Positions 9,104 through 20,781 are shown, counted from the stretch's first letter. The stretch: DNA of 64,000 bases from Brachypodium distachyon (GCF_000005505.3 NC_016131.3:71126355-71190354), one strand, 5' to 3'. Notes: generated by a model from the letters alone, not told the origin. A program made the numbers and translations.

Positions 9104-11754
9104 TGAAGCGACCGCCCCCGTATACGGGTTCGATCTCTATGCTTTAGTGCTAGTCCCTGGATCGACTCACTAGCACACACAGTTTCAAGATGTAATATCA
9201 TAGAACAAAGGTCTCAATATTACAACGTATCATCCAGAATTTAAAAGTACTTAGTTTTGACGCTCTCGAGAGTTTGTACACATTCCCCACAAGAAACCGA
9301 CGTGTTAATCCCTTACTGTCCTCAGGGTATAGTAGCAACGACATCGATTACGAGATTTTCAGAGGTAATTCCCTAAACCACGAGAGAATCACGCTCCCCC
9401 TACACATTCTACCTCAGTACAATTCCTTGGGTCTAGGTTCATACAACTTACTCTTGTCTCGCCAGAGCCCATATAGCATTGTGGCTGTACTGAAAGCTTC
9501 TAAATAGGAAACTAGTCCAGTCTCGGTTACCCCAGGTGGCATTCCACATTTGCAACGTAGGCGCTCCCCGAATCCACGGGAGAGACGTCCATGGACGATC
9601 CATTCCTGAATCCACAGGAACTCGACTCAGAGGGACCCATAGAAATGGACCTGACGCCGCTAATCCTCAAAATCCTCAAAGCAGCCCGCCCAGGATGGTT
9701 GATTGAATTAGTTGTTTTGCCTTACATCTAACAAAAACATTTCATATAGCCAACGGCATAACAATATCATAATGTAATTATTTCCCCCACGATACTACCA
9801 TAGCTTAGCATCCAACTACAATCGATGGCAATTTGGTGGTAAGGTAATGGCGAGGGTAAACTATACTACCTGGGATTTATAGCTAGCATAGAGGTACGAG
9901 TAATAGTCCTATCAATGCATCTCTACCAACAACACTAATGCATAAGTATTTTAAAACAACAATAATAATGGGATATGATCAAAGTGAACTTGCCTTGTCC
10001 AAGGTTGTGATAGTTCTCGCACGCTTCGCAACAACAAGGATTACACTCCACAGAATCTAAAATAAAAGAAACATACACACAATAAACACAACATTCAATA
10101 CAAAAGCCATGCCATGATGCATATGCTATGATGATGCACACAAAGGTTACTTCTAAAGTACAAAGTTTCGTTTTTGTTTTGAAAAAAATTTCAAATGATT
10201 TGGACAGATTATACAATACCAAAGAGGTAATTAATATGCATGAAACATGGATAGGGTTTAAATTAAAAGATTGCGTGGTTTTTGCAACATAGAGCAATAT
10301 TTAAACTTGTATGCCATGATTATACACAAGATAATTTCTTTTCTGGTCCTAATGGATAGAGAACAAGTTTAAATAATTTTATAGCAAGATAACATGCTCA
10401 AAACTATTTTGAAACAATTCATTTGAAGTTTAAACCATATTCAACCATTCTGTAAATAGCTAATGTCTAAGTTGTTCAAACTGAAATTTGACAGTGCCAA
10501 AATAATCTACTCGCTGTGACGATTCCAGAAAGATGTGGATCACAATTTTCGGACAAACGGTTTGAAAGATATGAGGCTTTGAAGTTATAGGGGCTTTTCT
10601 GCAAAATCGCATTATCTAATTCGGCCGAATTAAAATAAAATAAAAAGGCCTTGCCACGTGGCAGCGCGGGATAGGCCGGACCCGGCCGGCGGCGGGCGGC
10701 GCGGCGGCGGGCGGCACACGGGCGCGGGCTCCGGGCGCGGGCGGCAGGAGCGCGGGCGGCGAGCGGGCGCGGCAGGCGGGCGCGGGGAGCGCGGCGGCGG
10801 CCGGTGCCAGAGAAGATGGCCGGCGCAGGGCGGAGCGCGGCGGCGGCGGCCAAACACAAAAGCGAGCGCGTCACGGCGTTCGGGACGAGAAGAGGAGAGA
10901 GGCTAGGTGGTTGCCGCGGCGGGAACCTCACCGGAACGGCGACGAATCGAGAAGAACGACGTCGACAGCAATGAACTCCGTCGAGCAGTTAGTCTCTAAC
11001 CGGTGCGAAATTGATCGTGGGGTTTGGGGGAAGTGGTAGAGGAGTTCGAGGGCTTCGATATGACGCGCGGGGTTTCGGATTTGGACGTTCGTGCGCGAAG
11101 AAATCGGGATGGAATCGTGGGCGACTCGGAGTCGTGCGTGGCCGGTTTTCTCGGGAAGCAGTTGAGGAAGATGACGCGGGGGTCCTACCGGTCAGTGAGA
11201 GAAACCAGGCGGTTCGGGCTGGCCGGTGCGGTTCGGTCTGGTCCGGTCCGGTTTGACGGTTCGGTCCGGTATGACCGGTTTTCTACGGTTTTTCCTTTTC
11301 TTTTGTCTATTTTCTGTTTTGAACCTCAAAATTGATTCGGAGCTCCAAAACACTCCAAATAAAATGCAACAAAATTTGTAAAATCATATTTTCATATGAT
11401 CTAACTCTTGGAACAATAATTTCCTCAAAATAAAATATTTAAAAATACATTTGCCTATAAAATGGCTTTTGGGCCCCTTAGGCTATCAAAACAAATTATT
11501 TTTCAAAATAATTGCAAAAGCCAATTTATGGGATAGCTCTATATATGCATTAAATCCCTTTTTACCACAATACCCTCATGCGTTAAAATGCAAATACTCA
11601 AAAGCAAGATCAAGGTCCAAAATCAAATAAAGGCATCTTTGCAAAAGAGTTTTCTGGGCAAATTTTATAGTTTTGAAAGTGATCAAATGCAAAGGTGACA
11701 TGATGCTTATGATATGCAATGCATATGAAGAGTTTTGAAAATTGGGATGTTACA
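9104..11754 (-). repeat. 5' LTR of element B (2651 bp, internally deleted)
   Basis: Minus-strand start TGTAACATCCCAATTTTC at 11754 and end GGGGGCGGTCGCTTCA at 9104. It shares this start and end with the LTRs of E (42048 and 50105), not with C, G or H. Compared with the 3358-bp 3' LTR of E it lacks several hundred bases between two AAGTAC words (junction near 9250). A GC-rich promoter/5' UTR segment lies at about 10660-11280. Confidence 0.88.
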
Positions 11755-11875
11755 GCAACCGCCCGCGATCTCCGCCGTGACGCCCGCGCGTGCCGTCGCC
11801 GCCGCCATCGCCGGGATCTCCTCGCCCCAATCCTTATTCGAGACCCCGAGCACGTCTTTTTAAAGCCCTGAGTTT

Positions 11876-12053
11876 CCTCTCTCTTTCCCCCATCCTTGCC
11901 CACCGAATCGTGCGCGCATGCTGCCGGATTTTTCCCCGAAACCCTAGCGCCGCCCGTCGCCGTTTCTCTCTCTTTCCCCCATCCTCGCCCACCGAATCGT
12001 GCGCGCATGTTGCCGGATTTTTCCCCGAAACCCTAGCGCCGCCCGTCGCCATT
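11876..12053 (+). repeat. 89-bp tandem duplication in the T1 LTR
   Basis: TCTTTCCCCCATCC through CGCCGCCCGTCGCC occurs twice with an 89-base offset (11882 against 11971; 11940 against 12030) and few mismatches. It lies in the GC-rich segment just after the TATA-like sequence, so it lengthens the presumed 5' UTR. Confidence 0.85.
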
Positions 12054-12766
12054 TTTCCTTCGTCGCCAGCAAACCAAGAGGTCCGTGCTCCCATCTTCTA
12101 CCCTCTGTTCTTCTACATCTCCGTGCGCTTCTCTTGACGCGCGCCGTCTCCCTTTTCGTCGACCGCAACCGTCGCCCGAAGCTCGCCGGAGTTCTGCCGC
12201 CGCCTGCCGCTTCGTCTTCGTCCTAGGCAAGCGCACCGTCCGCCCCGAGCCTCGCTGAGCCCGTCTCCGTCTTCGCCCCAACGAGCCGCACCTGGCGCCC
12301 ACTTCCCCCGCGCTGCTAGCTTCGCTGGAGCCGCCCGCGCTGCCGCCTCCTCCGTCTTCGATGAGCGCCGCCGCCGGTAAACCCTAGACCTCCCCTCGTC
12401 CGTCCGATCTAAATCAACGGCCGAGATTAGATCGTATTAATTCTTTTAAACGAACCTGTACCGACCAATAGGGTTGCGACAGGTGGCACTTTAATAGAAA
12501 ATGAAAATGTAATTTTAATCCCCGGTTTAATTAAATGGCACTTTTGCAGAAAAGTCCCTGTAACTTCAAATGCTTATAACTTTTAAACCCTTTGGCCAAA
12601 TTTGACAAACTTTACCTTTTTGGAAAGCTCTCAACCTGTAGAATCTTTTGGCACCGTTTAAATTTAAATTTGAATTTTTGAATCACATTCAATTTACAGA
12701 ATAGGGTTTAATTCCATTTAATTCTTTTTAATTGAAACCAATGCCCAAAAATTTGTTTTATTATCC

Positions 12767-12771
12767 TCTGT
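12767..12771 (+). repeat. Target duplication TCTGT, left copy, of element J
   Basis: TCTGT directly before the J LTR; the right copy is 35064-35068. Confidence 0.88.
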
Positions 12772-13804
12772 TGTCGTCGCTAGGTGCTCCGACACCGGGG
12801 GCGTGCAGCCACATCCCCCTTTTAGGTTTGGTAGGGGCGTCTGGGCTAGAGACCAGATGATCGCCGTCACGGCCGACGAGGCCCTACGGGGCCGGCGAGG
12901 CAAAGTGCTAGGGGTACGCGCTAGTCCAAGAACAGACGTACGCACGTTTTTTACCCAGGTTCGAGCCACCCGGAGGTGTAAAACCCTACGTCCTGCCTGT
13001 CTGAGCTGATATTTATTACGGATCAAATGTTTACAGGTTGCCGGGCAAGCTCTCGGGCTTTCTATCAGTGGCTAGGCACTTCTCACTACTCTCCGCTGGC
13101 TGCCTACTAGAGCCAGTAAGCGTCTATCGAGCGAGCTTCGTCCGAACCAACTAACCGACCAGCTGACTAACTTCTCCAACTATCTGACCCGTGAACCTTC
13201 TCTCTCTCCTTTTTTTAGGCCGTTGGCATGGGTCCTCCTTTTATACACAAGGGGATGCCACATGTGCCACGGTGCATGGGCTACAAGTGTCCAAAGGGGA
13301 GGCACGCAACTCTCCCTGGTGAGCTGGTGGCATGCATGGGTGCCACCTCCGCTGCTAGGGGCCTAAGACCCTAGGGTAGGATTGGACAACCACTGTTCCT
13401 TTGACCCGACGGGTAACTACCCGTCGGTCGGCTCGTTTACTGAGCCGCGCGCCTTACTCCTTGCCTTCGTGGGACCGCGCGTTCCGCGCCCGCCACGCGC
13501 CCGTGTGGCGCTGTCCAGTGGGCCCCACGACCCGAGGCGGGGGCACGCGTCCGGGAGCCTCCGGTCCCCGCAAGTCGGCCCGGGAAGCACCCGGGCCCAG
13601 TGCGCCCGGGAACCTCCTCCCGGGAAGCAGCTTCCCGGGAGGTGCCTAATCGGGAATATTCCTGGAAGCCCCAGTAGCCCCTTTTGGGCTGGTAGCTTGC
13701 CGGGAAGCTCGTCCGCGCTCCTCGGGATGAGACCTTCCCGAGAACCCGGGGGAGGGGGCCACGCGTCGCGCAGCGGTGGTACCCCGGGTGCCATTGGTGC
13801 GACA
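12772..13804 (-). repeat. 3' LTR of Tat element J
   Basis: 1033 bp, TGTCGTCGCTAGGTGC to CCATTGGTGCGACA on the plus strand (TG...CA). A TATA box is on the minus strand at 13245-13239 (TATAAAA). The adjoining plus-strand GTAGCCCCCGGG gives, on the minus strand, the G-rich tract before the LTR. Confidence 0.93.
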
Positions 13805-14208
13805 GTAGCCCCCGGGTATGGGCCGGCATCACCTGTCCCCAGAAGGGTCTCTTCCTAGCCGATTGTCGGGCTACGCCCTTAACAGACGCGTGGCTCCCGA
13901 TTAGCTGCGGGCCCGCGTCCCTTCGCTGCCCCGTGTAGGGCACCGCCAAAAGCGGAGTAGTGGGCGCGAGATTTCCGCCCTAATCCCCCCCCCTAAATGG
14001 GGTAGTTATGGCCACTCCGCGCATTACTCCCAGTGATTAGGAGTTATCCCCGCGCACCCGTAGGGTACGGAACCGGCCGTTACCAAACAACCGGGCGTCA
14101 AAAAGCTTCCACTGTTGGCAACAGGGAGCAACACTTTGCCCTTTCGCCTTCGTCCTCTTCCGCATCTCGCATCCCTGCGCTCTTGCCAGCTTCCACCCTC
14201 GCTCCCCA
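13805..14208 (+). other. Spacer between 3' LTR and antisense ORF of element J
   Basis: About 400 bp that would be the promoter and 5' UTR of the antisense ORF if it has its own promoter. It holds a near-palindrome (ATTACTCCCAGTGATTAGGAGTTAT, broken here only as ATTACTCC / GGAGTTAT, 14022-14046) that is kept in element D, and an AT-rich CGTCAAAAAGC where D has CATCATAAAGC. No coding signal is needed to explain it. Confidence 0.45.
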
Positions 14209-15737
14209 TGGTGCCCCCCACCACCAGAAAGGGGAAGGAGGTCCAGTCTTCGAAGAAGCCCGCAACCAGCAAGACCGAGGCGGCACTCAAAGCGGCCGCC
14301 GCCAAGGACCAGAAGAGGCGGGAGATGCGCGCGAAAGTAGCCTTCTTCCGCCCCGGCTACAACGACGAGGCGCTAGGGAAGCTCCGGCACGCCGTTGCCT
14401 CCAACTTCAACGAGCACGGGGAGACGCGGATCTTCCCGGCGGGCGTCGATCACCGGGATAACGACTTCCGAGTTTTCGCGCGCTTCCTCCTCTGCGGCAT
14501 GGTGCCGCCCTTCTCTCTGTTCCTCCACGCGCTGATGGAGTCCTATCAGCTGCGGGTGGCGCAGCTCCACCCCACCCCGCTCTTCCTCCTCGCCACCTTC
14601 CAGTTCCTCTGCGAGGCGTTCGTGGGGGTGATGCCGTCGGTGGGGCTCTTCCGGCATTACTTTTACCCGCGCATCGACAATGCGAAGGCGATGTCGTCGG
14701 GGGTGGTTTTCCGCGCCCGCGACCAGATGAAGTCGGAGTTCATCGTCCGGTCGGGTAAGAAGATCGAAAAAGAATGGCGGGGCGACTGGTGCTCGGTCCG
14801 AGTGGAGGACCCCCAAGAGTTCATCCAGCCGCCGATGGAGCTGCCGGTGCCCCAGATCGGCTGGCAGGATAGGTACCACCGCGACGCCGACCTCCTCCCC
14901 ATCGTGGAGAAGATCAAGGCGTTCCGGCTAGCGGGGCTCACAGATGCTGACGTGGCGCGCACATAGCCCCGCTGCAGCTGCGTTCCCGGCCCGCGTGGAT
15001 GTACACAGGCTCCGGGGATAGGACACGCCTGCAGGCGGACGGCATGGACTTGGAGTCCCTCAAGACGTGGGTGAAGGGGATCTCCGGCGAGGTCTTCCAG
15101 TCGATAGAGTTCCCGCCGGGGGTCTCCGCTCTCCATGGCGGCGTCAAGGCGCTCAGCGACATCGTCGGCGCCTTCCCGCCCTGCAACGAGTGGGGGCTGA
15201 TGGACGACACCCCCACCCGCGTCCCGCACGCTCCCCCGCAAGCACCCCGCGGGAAGCAGGTGCTCGAAGAGACCGAAGGCGGGTCCGAGCCCAGCTGGCC
15301 CTCCCTCCGGTCGTAGGACGACGAGGCGGGCCAGGTGGCTGCATCCCCGGAAGTCGTCGCCGTGGAGGACGACGACGAGGAAAGCAGCGACATCGCGCCC
15401 CTGATCCTGAGAAGGTCGAGGGCGTTCGCGGCGGCCGCAGCCACTTCCTCAACAGCGACGTCTGCCCCGGCAGCGGCCCCCAACCTGGCGGCGGCCGCCG
15501 CTCCTGGGGCGCCCGCTGGTACCACGACGGCATCCGCGGCAACAGGGGCCACGAGTGCCTTGGCGGCGGCCCCTGTCTTGCCGGCGGCCGCCGGCTCCGC
15601 GGCGGGAACCGGCCCCGGGGTGCTCGCCGGCACTCCGGCACTCCGGAACCCCTTGTGTTCCGGTCCTCCCGCACCACAAGGCACCGGTGTATGGTGCGAC
15701 CCGTGGGCAGCTCATGGGCACCACAGTGTACAAGATT
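14209..15737 (+). pseudogene. Antisense ORF of Tat element J (PF04195 type), truncated and broken
   Basis: I take the ATG at 14209 (MVPPTTRKGKEVQSSKK), which aligns with the starts in A and D, rather than an in-frame ATG at 14115. The conserved PF04195 block is complete (AFFRPGYNDEALGKLRHAVA; FARFLLCGMVPPFSLFLHAL; VGLFRHYFYPRID). Lesions: 16 bases missing at about 14963, giving an immediate TAG; and a TAG at 15315 where D has CTG. An Ala-rich acidic linker follows (AASPEVVAVEDDDEESSDIA). After about 15640 the sequence no longer matches A: the intron-bearing part and the coiled coil are missing. It converges tail-to-tail with the pol of the same element. Confidence 0.78.
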
Positions 15738-16028
15738 CCTCCCCTTCCTGCAGGTTAGACTCTTACCAGATCCGAGGTGCTGAAATTTTTTCGAAACTTA
15801 CGAAAAACAAGTAACACAAGTAAATCAGATAAATCCCATCTCTCCTGCTTCCCAGCAGGAGGCAATAGGGGGAAAACACGTGAATGAACAGGGCAAGAAC
15901 AAAGCTCAGGGGTGAAAAACTTATCTTTATTCACAATTAACTAGCGGTTTACACACGGGGGCTGCCCGGTTACACTAGTTCGAGAGGTATGCATCGGAGG
16001 CATCACCTGAGGGTCGGGCTCCGCTGCT
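15738..16028. other. Convergent spacer between antisense ORF and pol in element J, with hairpin
   Basis: About 290 bp between two genes that converge. It holds a perfect stem TCCTGCT/AGCAGGA with a 4-base loop at 15843-15860 and AT-rich flanks. The 336-bp tandem repeats of element A are absent. It may hold 3' processing signals for both transcripts; this is inference. Confidence 0.45.
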
Positions 16029-17128
16029 TCACGGGTAGAACTTGCGCAAGTGTTCAATATTCCAGCTATTGGGCACCAGCAAGCCGTCTTCGGTTTCCAG
16101 GCGGACAGCCCCCGGCCTGGTCACCTGCACTACCCGGAAGGGGCCCTCCCATTTCGGAGTCAACTTGTTCCCGGCCTTTGTTCCTTGTATCCGGCGCAGG
16201 ACAAGGTCTTCGTTCTCGAGGCCTCGGGGACGGACTCGTCTGTCGTGATAACGACGGAGTCCCTGCTGGTAGCGCGCGGCTCGCATAGCAGCCCGGCACC
16301 GAAGCTCTTCGATGAAGTTTAGATCGTCGACCCTTTGCTCGTGTTGGCTGGTGTCGCCGTACGCGCGTACTCGGGGAGATCCGTACTTGAGCTCGAGGGG
16401 CAGCACCGCTTCTGCCCCGTAGACAAGGGCGAAAGGAGTTTCGCCCGTTGCCCGACTAGGTGTGGTCCGGATGGACCACAGCACGGGCTGGAGTTTTTCG
16501 ATCCAGTGCTTCCCGTGGCCTTTGAGCTTGTCAAAGGTTCTTGTCTTGAGCCCCCGCAGAACCTCTGCGTTGGCTCGCTCTGCCTGTCCGTTGCTCCTCG
16601 GGTGAGCGACGGACGCGAAGCACAGCTTAGTGACCATGCCTTCGCAGTAGGCTTGAAACGCCGCGCTTGTGAATTGCGTGCCGTTGTCGGTGACGATGCT
16701 GTTAGGAACACCAAACCGGCACACAATTCCCTGGGCGGTCACCTTGCGCATTGGTTCCACCTCCACCCATTTGGAGAACTTGTCGACGGCCACAAACAAG
16801 TATTCGTAACCGCCAACCGCCCTTGGTAGCTTGCCGACGATGTCCAGTCCCCAGACCACGAACGGCCATGAGGACGGGATGAGATGCAGGGCCTGGGCTG
16901 GTTGGTTGCTTTTCTTTGAGTGGAACTGGCACGCTTCGCACGTCCTCACCAGCCGCTCTGCGTCGGCCAGGGCCGTGGGCTAGTAGAAGCCATGCCGGAA
17001 AACTTTGCCGGCCAAAGCCCGGGAGGCCACATGATGTGAGCATGTGCCTCGATGTATGTCTTCCAACAGCGCACACCCTTCTTCCTGCGACACGCAGAGG
17101 AGTTTGACACCATTCGCACGCCTACGGT
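16029..17128 (-). pseudogene. gag-pol: Integrase part of the Tat element J pol
   Basis: Continues from 29692 across the element C insertion: the frame reads YR|RRANGV through the ACGGT duplication. It shows the end of the zinc-binding HHCC domain (RTCEACQFHSKKSNQPAQ, near 16945), then the catalytic core: Asp in GLDIVGKLP, Asp in IVTDNGTQFTS, Glu in SNGQAERANAEV. The C-terminal part has KLTPKWEGPFRVVQVTRPGA and the protein ends IEHLRKFYP at 16029. A TAG at 16980-16982 stands where a Trp codon is expected (GFY-stop-PTALAD), so integrase could not be made as part of a full polyprotein. Confidence 0.88.
17124..17128 (+). repeat. Target duplication ACGGT, left copy, of element C
   Basis: ACGGT before the C LTR; the right copy is 29687-29691. 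Exact match. Confidence 0.93.
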
Positions 17129-17537
17129 TGTAACATCCCAAAATTTCAAACTTTTACATGTGCATTGCATCCATGAGCATCATGCCACAATTGCATGTTT
17201 GAATTCAAATTTTGAATCACAAAAGGCTTTAAGAGATTTTGTTTACATCCCTGTAACCTTTGGATTTTCAAACCAATAGGGTTGATGTATAAAAAGGGTT
17301 TAGTGCATATATAAACTATCCTATAATTTTTGGATAATTATTTGGAGTTGAAAAAGTATTTTATTTAAACAGATATATGGCCCTAAAGGCATTTATAGGG
17401 CAAATGTATATTTACATATTTTATTTTGAGGTGAAACTACTCTCAAAAGTTGTATCTTGATAGAACAAGATTTTACAAATTTTCTGGATTTTATTTGGGC
17501 CAATTTGGAGTTCAAAATCAAAAGTTATCAAAGGATT

Positions 17538-17538
17538 G

Positions 17539-17570
<32 letters not shown>

Positions 17571-17700
17571 AAAGAAGAAAACCGGACCGAACCGGCCTAG
17601 CCCGACCGGACCGGCTCGGACTGACCGCGTCCGACCGAGCCGGACCAGCCCGGTCCGCCCGCGCACGCGCCCGGGCCGCTGACAGGCGGGGCCCGCCTGT
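17538..17700 (+). repeat. A30 run followed by a cluster of ACCGG/CCGAACCGG words
   Basis: A perfect run of 30 A (17539-17568) then AAGAAGAAAACCGGACCGAACC and many further CCGG words. The same arrangement (A-rich run, then ACCGG cluster) occurs in LTRs G, H, B and E, so it is a kept part of these promoters, with the run length varying (28 A in the 3' LTR). Confidence 0.7.
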
Positions 17701-17821
17701 CAGGGGCGTCTTCCCCGCAGGGAAGGCCCGCCCGTCACGGCGCGCCGCCCGCGCGTAATCGGCGCCGCCGTCTTCGCCTCCCCGTCCGGCCGTGCCTCCC
17801 GCGAGCCGCCTCCCGCACCGC

Positions 17822-17875
17822 TATAAAGGGCGCAGCTCCCTCTTCCTTTTCCCCCTTCTCTCTCTCTCTCTCTTG
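17822..17875 (+). promoter_or_regulatory. LTR core promoter of element C: TATA box and CT-rich initiator tract
   Basis: TATAAA at 17822-17827 inside a GC-rich stretch, followed about 30 bases later by a (CT)n tract (17857-17873), like the TATA plus Y-patch layout of grass promoters. Transcription probably starts in or near the CT tract. An alternative TATAAAAA at 17288 and ATATATAAAC near 17308 lie upstream. Confidence 0.6.
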
Positions 17876-18148
17876 CCGCGAGGCCGCCGCGATTTCTCGC
17901 CGGACGCACCGCGCCGTCGCTTGCCGGAGTCCGCCGCCCGCGCCGCCGCACCCGTCTTCGTTCTAGGCGACGCGTCCGCCATCCCCGACCGCCCGACCCC
18001 GCGCCCGGCCGCGCCCCTGCCTTAGCCTCGACGAGCCGCGCACGCCCGTGCCTTCCCCGAGCCGCCAACCTCGCCGGAGACCCCGCGCCGCCGTCGCCCG
18101 TGCCGCACCGCCGCCGGAGAAGACCGCCGGAACCCTAAGTTCCCGGAG

Positions 18149-18150
18149 GT
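18149..18150 (+). other. Candidate splice donor in the 5' LTR of element C
   Basis: CCCGGAG|GTGAGATC: a near-consensus plant donor at the sharp change from GC-rich to AT-rich sequence. LTR G keeps it (38895, CCCGGAG|GTGAGCC) and LTR E has CCG|GTGAGG (42846, 50908). Proposed acceptors are at 20781 and 21948. Confidence 0.45.
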
Positions 18151-20302
18151 GAGATCTCGGCCGCCCATTTCTTCTCAACGGTGTAGATTAGATCGGATTA
18201 ATTCATTTAAACCGAACCGGTACCAACGAATAGGAATGCGCCACGTGGCACCCGAGTTATAAAATAAAAATGTAATTTTAATCCCCCGGAATTAATAAAA
18301 GGCACTTTTGCAGATAGGCCCCTGTAACTTCAAATGATCATAACTTTAAATCTGTTTGGCCAAATTTAGTGATCCACACCTTTTTGGAATCCTTAGGAAA
18401 TGTAGAATCTTTTGGCACTGTCCAAATTCAAATTTGAATATTTGAATCACATTCAAAGTACAGATTAGGGTTTTATGCCATTTAAATCATAACTAATTAT
18501 TTAGAAGTCCTTTTTGAATGAAACCAGTGCCCAAAATTTTGTTTTAATGTCCTCTGTCCAATGGGGCAGAGAAATAAATATTATGAATTAAATTGTTTTG
18601 CAGACGCAAATAAAACCTCATTTTAGGTTTTAAACCCTAGCTTTTGCTTTTTCTTAAAAACCCTAATTACATGTGTTTAATTTTCAAGGCATTGGATCAG
18701 CAGATCACCCAAATAAAATAAATCAAACTCATGTCACATGTTTTGCATCGTATCATGGCATACATATTCTTTTGTCATGTTTGTATTGTGTGTTTATGTG
18801 TGTGTATATGTTTGTCGATGGTATAGTATTCTCGGAGAGCGAACCTTGCGATTGTGACGAGTGTTTGAACTCCAACTACTATCAAGGCAAGTTCACTTTG
18901 ATCATTCACCTATTATTTTATTATGCACTAGATTTTATTAGTTGCATTGTCAGGATTATTATTGTATCTATGATAGCTATGATCTATCCTACTAGTATAG
19001 GATACCTTTGCCATGACTTCACCACCAATTGCCATCGTAGTAGTAAAATGCTATGCTATGATAATATACGAGGGTGGTATTATTACAGTGTGATACTATT
19101 GAATTACAAATATAGTTTTCCTAGTGTATGGCAAAACAAGTAATTCAATGAACCGTCCTGGGTGGGCTGCTTTGAGTTTTCGGATGTCGTGACGTTAGGT
19201 CCATTTCTATGGGGCCCGCTGAGTCGTCTCTCCGTGTGATTCGGGAGCGTCCATGGTCGCCTCCCCGTGCGATTCGGGGAGCGCCTGCGTCACAATGTGG
19301 GATGCCACCCGGGGTAACCAGAGACTGGACTAGTTTCCTGTTTAGTAGCTTCCAGTACAACCACATGGTATTATGGGCTCTGCCAGGATGGATGTAAGAA
19401 ATATGAACCTGGATCCGAGGTGACATCGGTATGTAGCAGTGTAGGTTGGAACGCGTCCCTCAGGTGGTTTGGGGGAATATGTTCTGAAAATTCCTGTAAT
19501 CGATGCCGTTGCTACTCTACCCTGAGGACAGCAAGGGATTAACACGTCGATTTCTTGTGGGTAAAGTGTACCACCTCTCGAGAGTGTCAAACTAAGTACT
19601 TAGCCGTGTCCCCGGTTACGGACAATTATGAGCAACTAGATATTGGAACTGTAAGGAAAGTCTCACTCATTCCAATTTCCTAATAAAATGAATGGTTTGA
19701 ACTGGGTAGGAGCATTGATGTTTCTACTAAATGTGCCTAGGTTAATAGGAGCATGGGTGTTTCTACCCCGTGTCCAATAGAATTCAAAACTATTTGTCTA
19801 AAAATGATAGGATTTGAATAATGATGCTTTTATGCAAAATAGCCAAACCCCACCTAGCCAAACTATGCATGTACTTGGTAGGTCCTTTATAACTCTAGTG
19901 AGCTTGCCAATACATTCAAATGTATTGACCACGTAGTGGCTGCAATTAACAATGCAGGTGGATCCGACGATGAGTAAGGTTCGTCGTTTTGTCATGGGTC
20001 ATGTGCTTACATTCCAACATGCGCTCTCCTCTGGGAGTAGATGAGGCCCTTTTACTCTACCTTTCCGCTGCAGCTTCATGATACATTGTTGTCATGGTTT
20101 TGAACATTATTTGTTTATGCTGGCCTAAGAGGTCATGCAAGTTTGTAAGTACAATTTAAGTTCTGGATGATACGATGTAATAAAGTACATTTGACCTTTG
20201 TATCTTGGTATTACATCTTGAACTGTGTGTGCTAGTGAGGCGATCCAGGGACTAGCACAAGTAAGCACAGAGATCGAACCCTTGTGAAGGGGGATCGCTT
20301 CA

Positions 20303-20781
20303 GATGGTATCAGAGCAAAGTGTTGCCTGTAGGAACGTGACCCTAGTTTGGATTAGGATAAGACAGACCAAAGACCAAACCTTAGGAAATGCTCTCATCC
20401 CTTTCTGTTCTATATCTATATACATACATTTTATTCCTTATCCCTATTCATCTAAATCTTTGCATTTATAACTTACATATGCATGACATGTTTATTGTTT
20501 TATTCCACATATACACCGAATACTATGTTTATTACTACATATGTATGCTTAATATATTTTACCACAGATGCATGTTCGATTTTTACACCATACACCACTA
20601 TAATCATGTTGCCATGTTGTTCACATGTTAGTATGCATCCAATTTTATATTTACATTTCCACCCATGATATTAATGTTATCACTTGATTCCCACTCTACC
20701 ACTTTTATTTTATTTTTACTTACATTCGACCATTTGATCATGTCACTGATACTCCCTTATCTCCTTCTTTATTTTCTATAG
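20303..20781 (+). other. Leader of element C from LTR end to ORF0
   Basis: 479 bp, AT-rich, holding the primer binding site at its start and no supported ORF. Its last bases, TTATTTTCTATAG, touch the ORF0 ATG and look like a 3' splice site. Repeats of an ACATATGTATG-like word occur near 20535. Confidence 0.65.
20305..20316 (+). other. Primer binding site of element C (initiator Met tRNA)
   Basis: TGGTATCAGAGC, two bases after the LTR; exact match to the known plant iMet-tRNA site, where minus-strand DNA synthesis starts. Confidence 0.95.

Larger units (their letters stand above)
5440..11754 (-). mobile_element. Element B: Tekay-clade chromovirus, minus strand, 5' part
   Basis: Read leftward: 5' LTR (11754-9104), Met-tRNA primer binding site (9101-9090), ORF0 (8626-7736), gag remnant, protease, reverse transcriptase and the start of RNase H, broken at 5444 by insertion of Tat element A. 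The remaining pol and the 3' LTR lie left of the window. Stops and frameshifts make it non-coding. It is closest to element E: both share LTR subtype and the same loss of the Gag capsid region. It sits inside the 5' LTR of the old element T1. Confidence 0.88.
11755..12771 (+). repeat. 5' LTR of T1, left fragment (promoter and 5' UTR part)
   Basis: Joins to 35069 across the element J insertion; the joined sequence around CCTCTGTCCATTGGGACAG matches LTR G near 39299. It includes a weak TATA-like TTTTTAAAG (near 11857), CT-rich tracts, an 89-bp tandem duplication and an AT-rich segment that matches the LTRs of C and G (for example CTTTTGCAGAAAAGTCCC near 12541). The bases 11755-11759 (GCAAC) may be the right target duplication of element B. 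Confidence 0.78.
17129..20302 (+). repeat. 5' LTR of element C
   Basis: 3174 bp, TGTAACATCCCAAAATTTC to GGGGGATCGCTTCA. Layout: AT-rich upstream part (17129-17540), A30 run, CCGG-rich and GC-rich stretch (17580-18150) with TATA box, AT-rich downstream part to the end. This is the same family as LTRs G and H. Confidence 0.96.

Noticed and set aside
14115..14208. Upstream in-frame ATG extending the J antisense ORF
   Set aside because: The extension is not shared with A, and the ATG at 14209 aligns with starts in A and D.
14209..15737. A DNA transposon, because the PF04195 family is sometimes called Transposase_28
   Set aside because: The gene always sits inside Tat elements between LTR and pol; no terminal inverted repeats or DDE motif are seen.
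18673..19143. 156-codon ORF (MFNFQGIGSADHPNK...) in both LTRs of element C
   Set aside because: It lies in the AT-rich transcribed part of the LTR, is not kept in the related LTRs G, T1 or E, and its identity between the two LTRs only reflects their youth.
20305..20316. Part of a tRNA gene
   Set aside because: Only the 12-base complement to the tRNA 3' end is present, directly after the LTR: a primer binding site.
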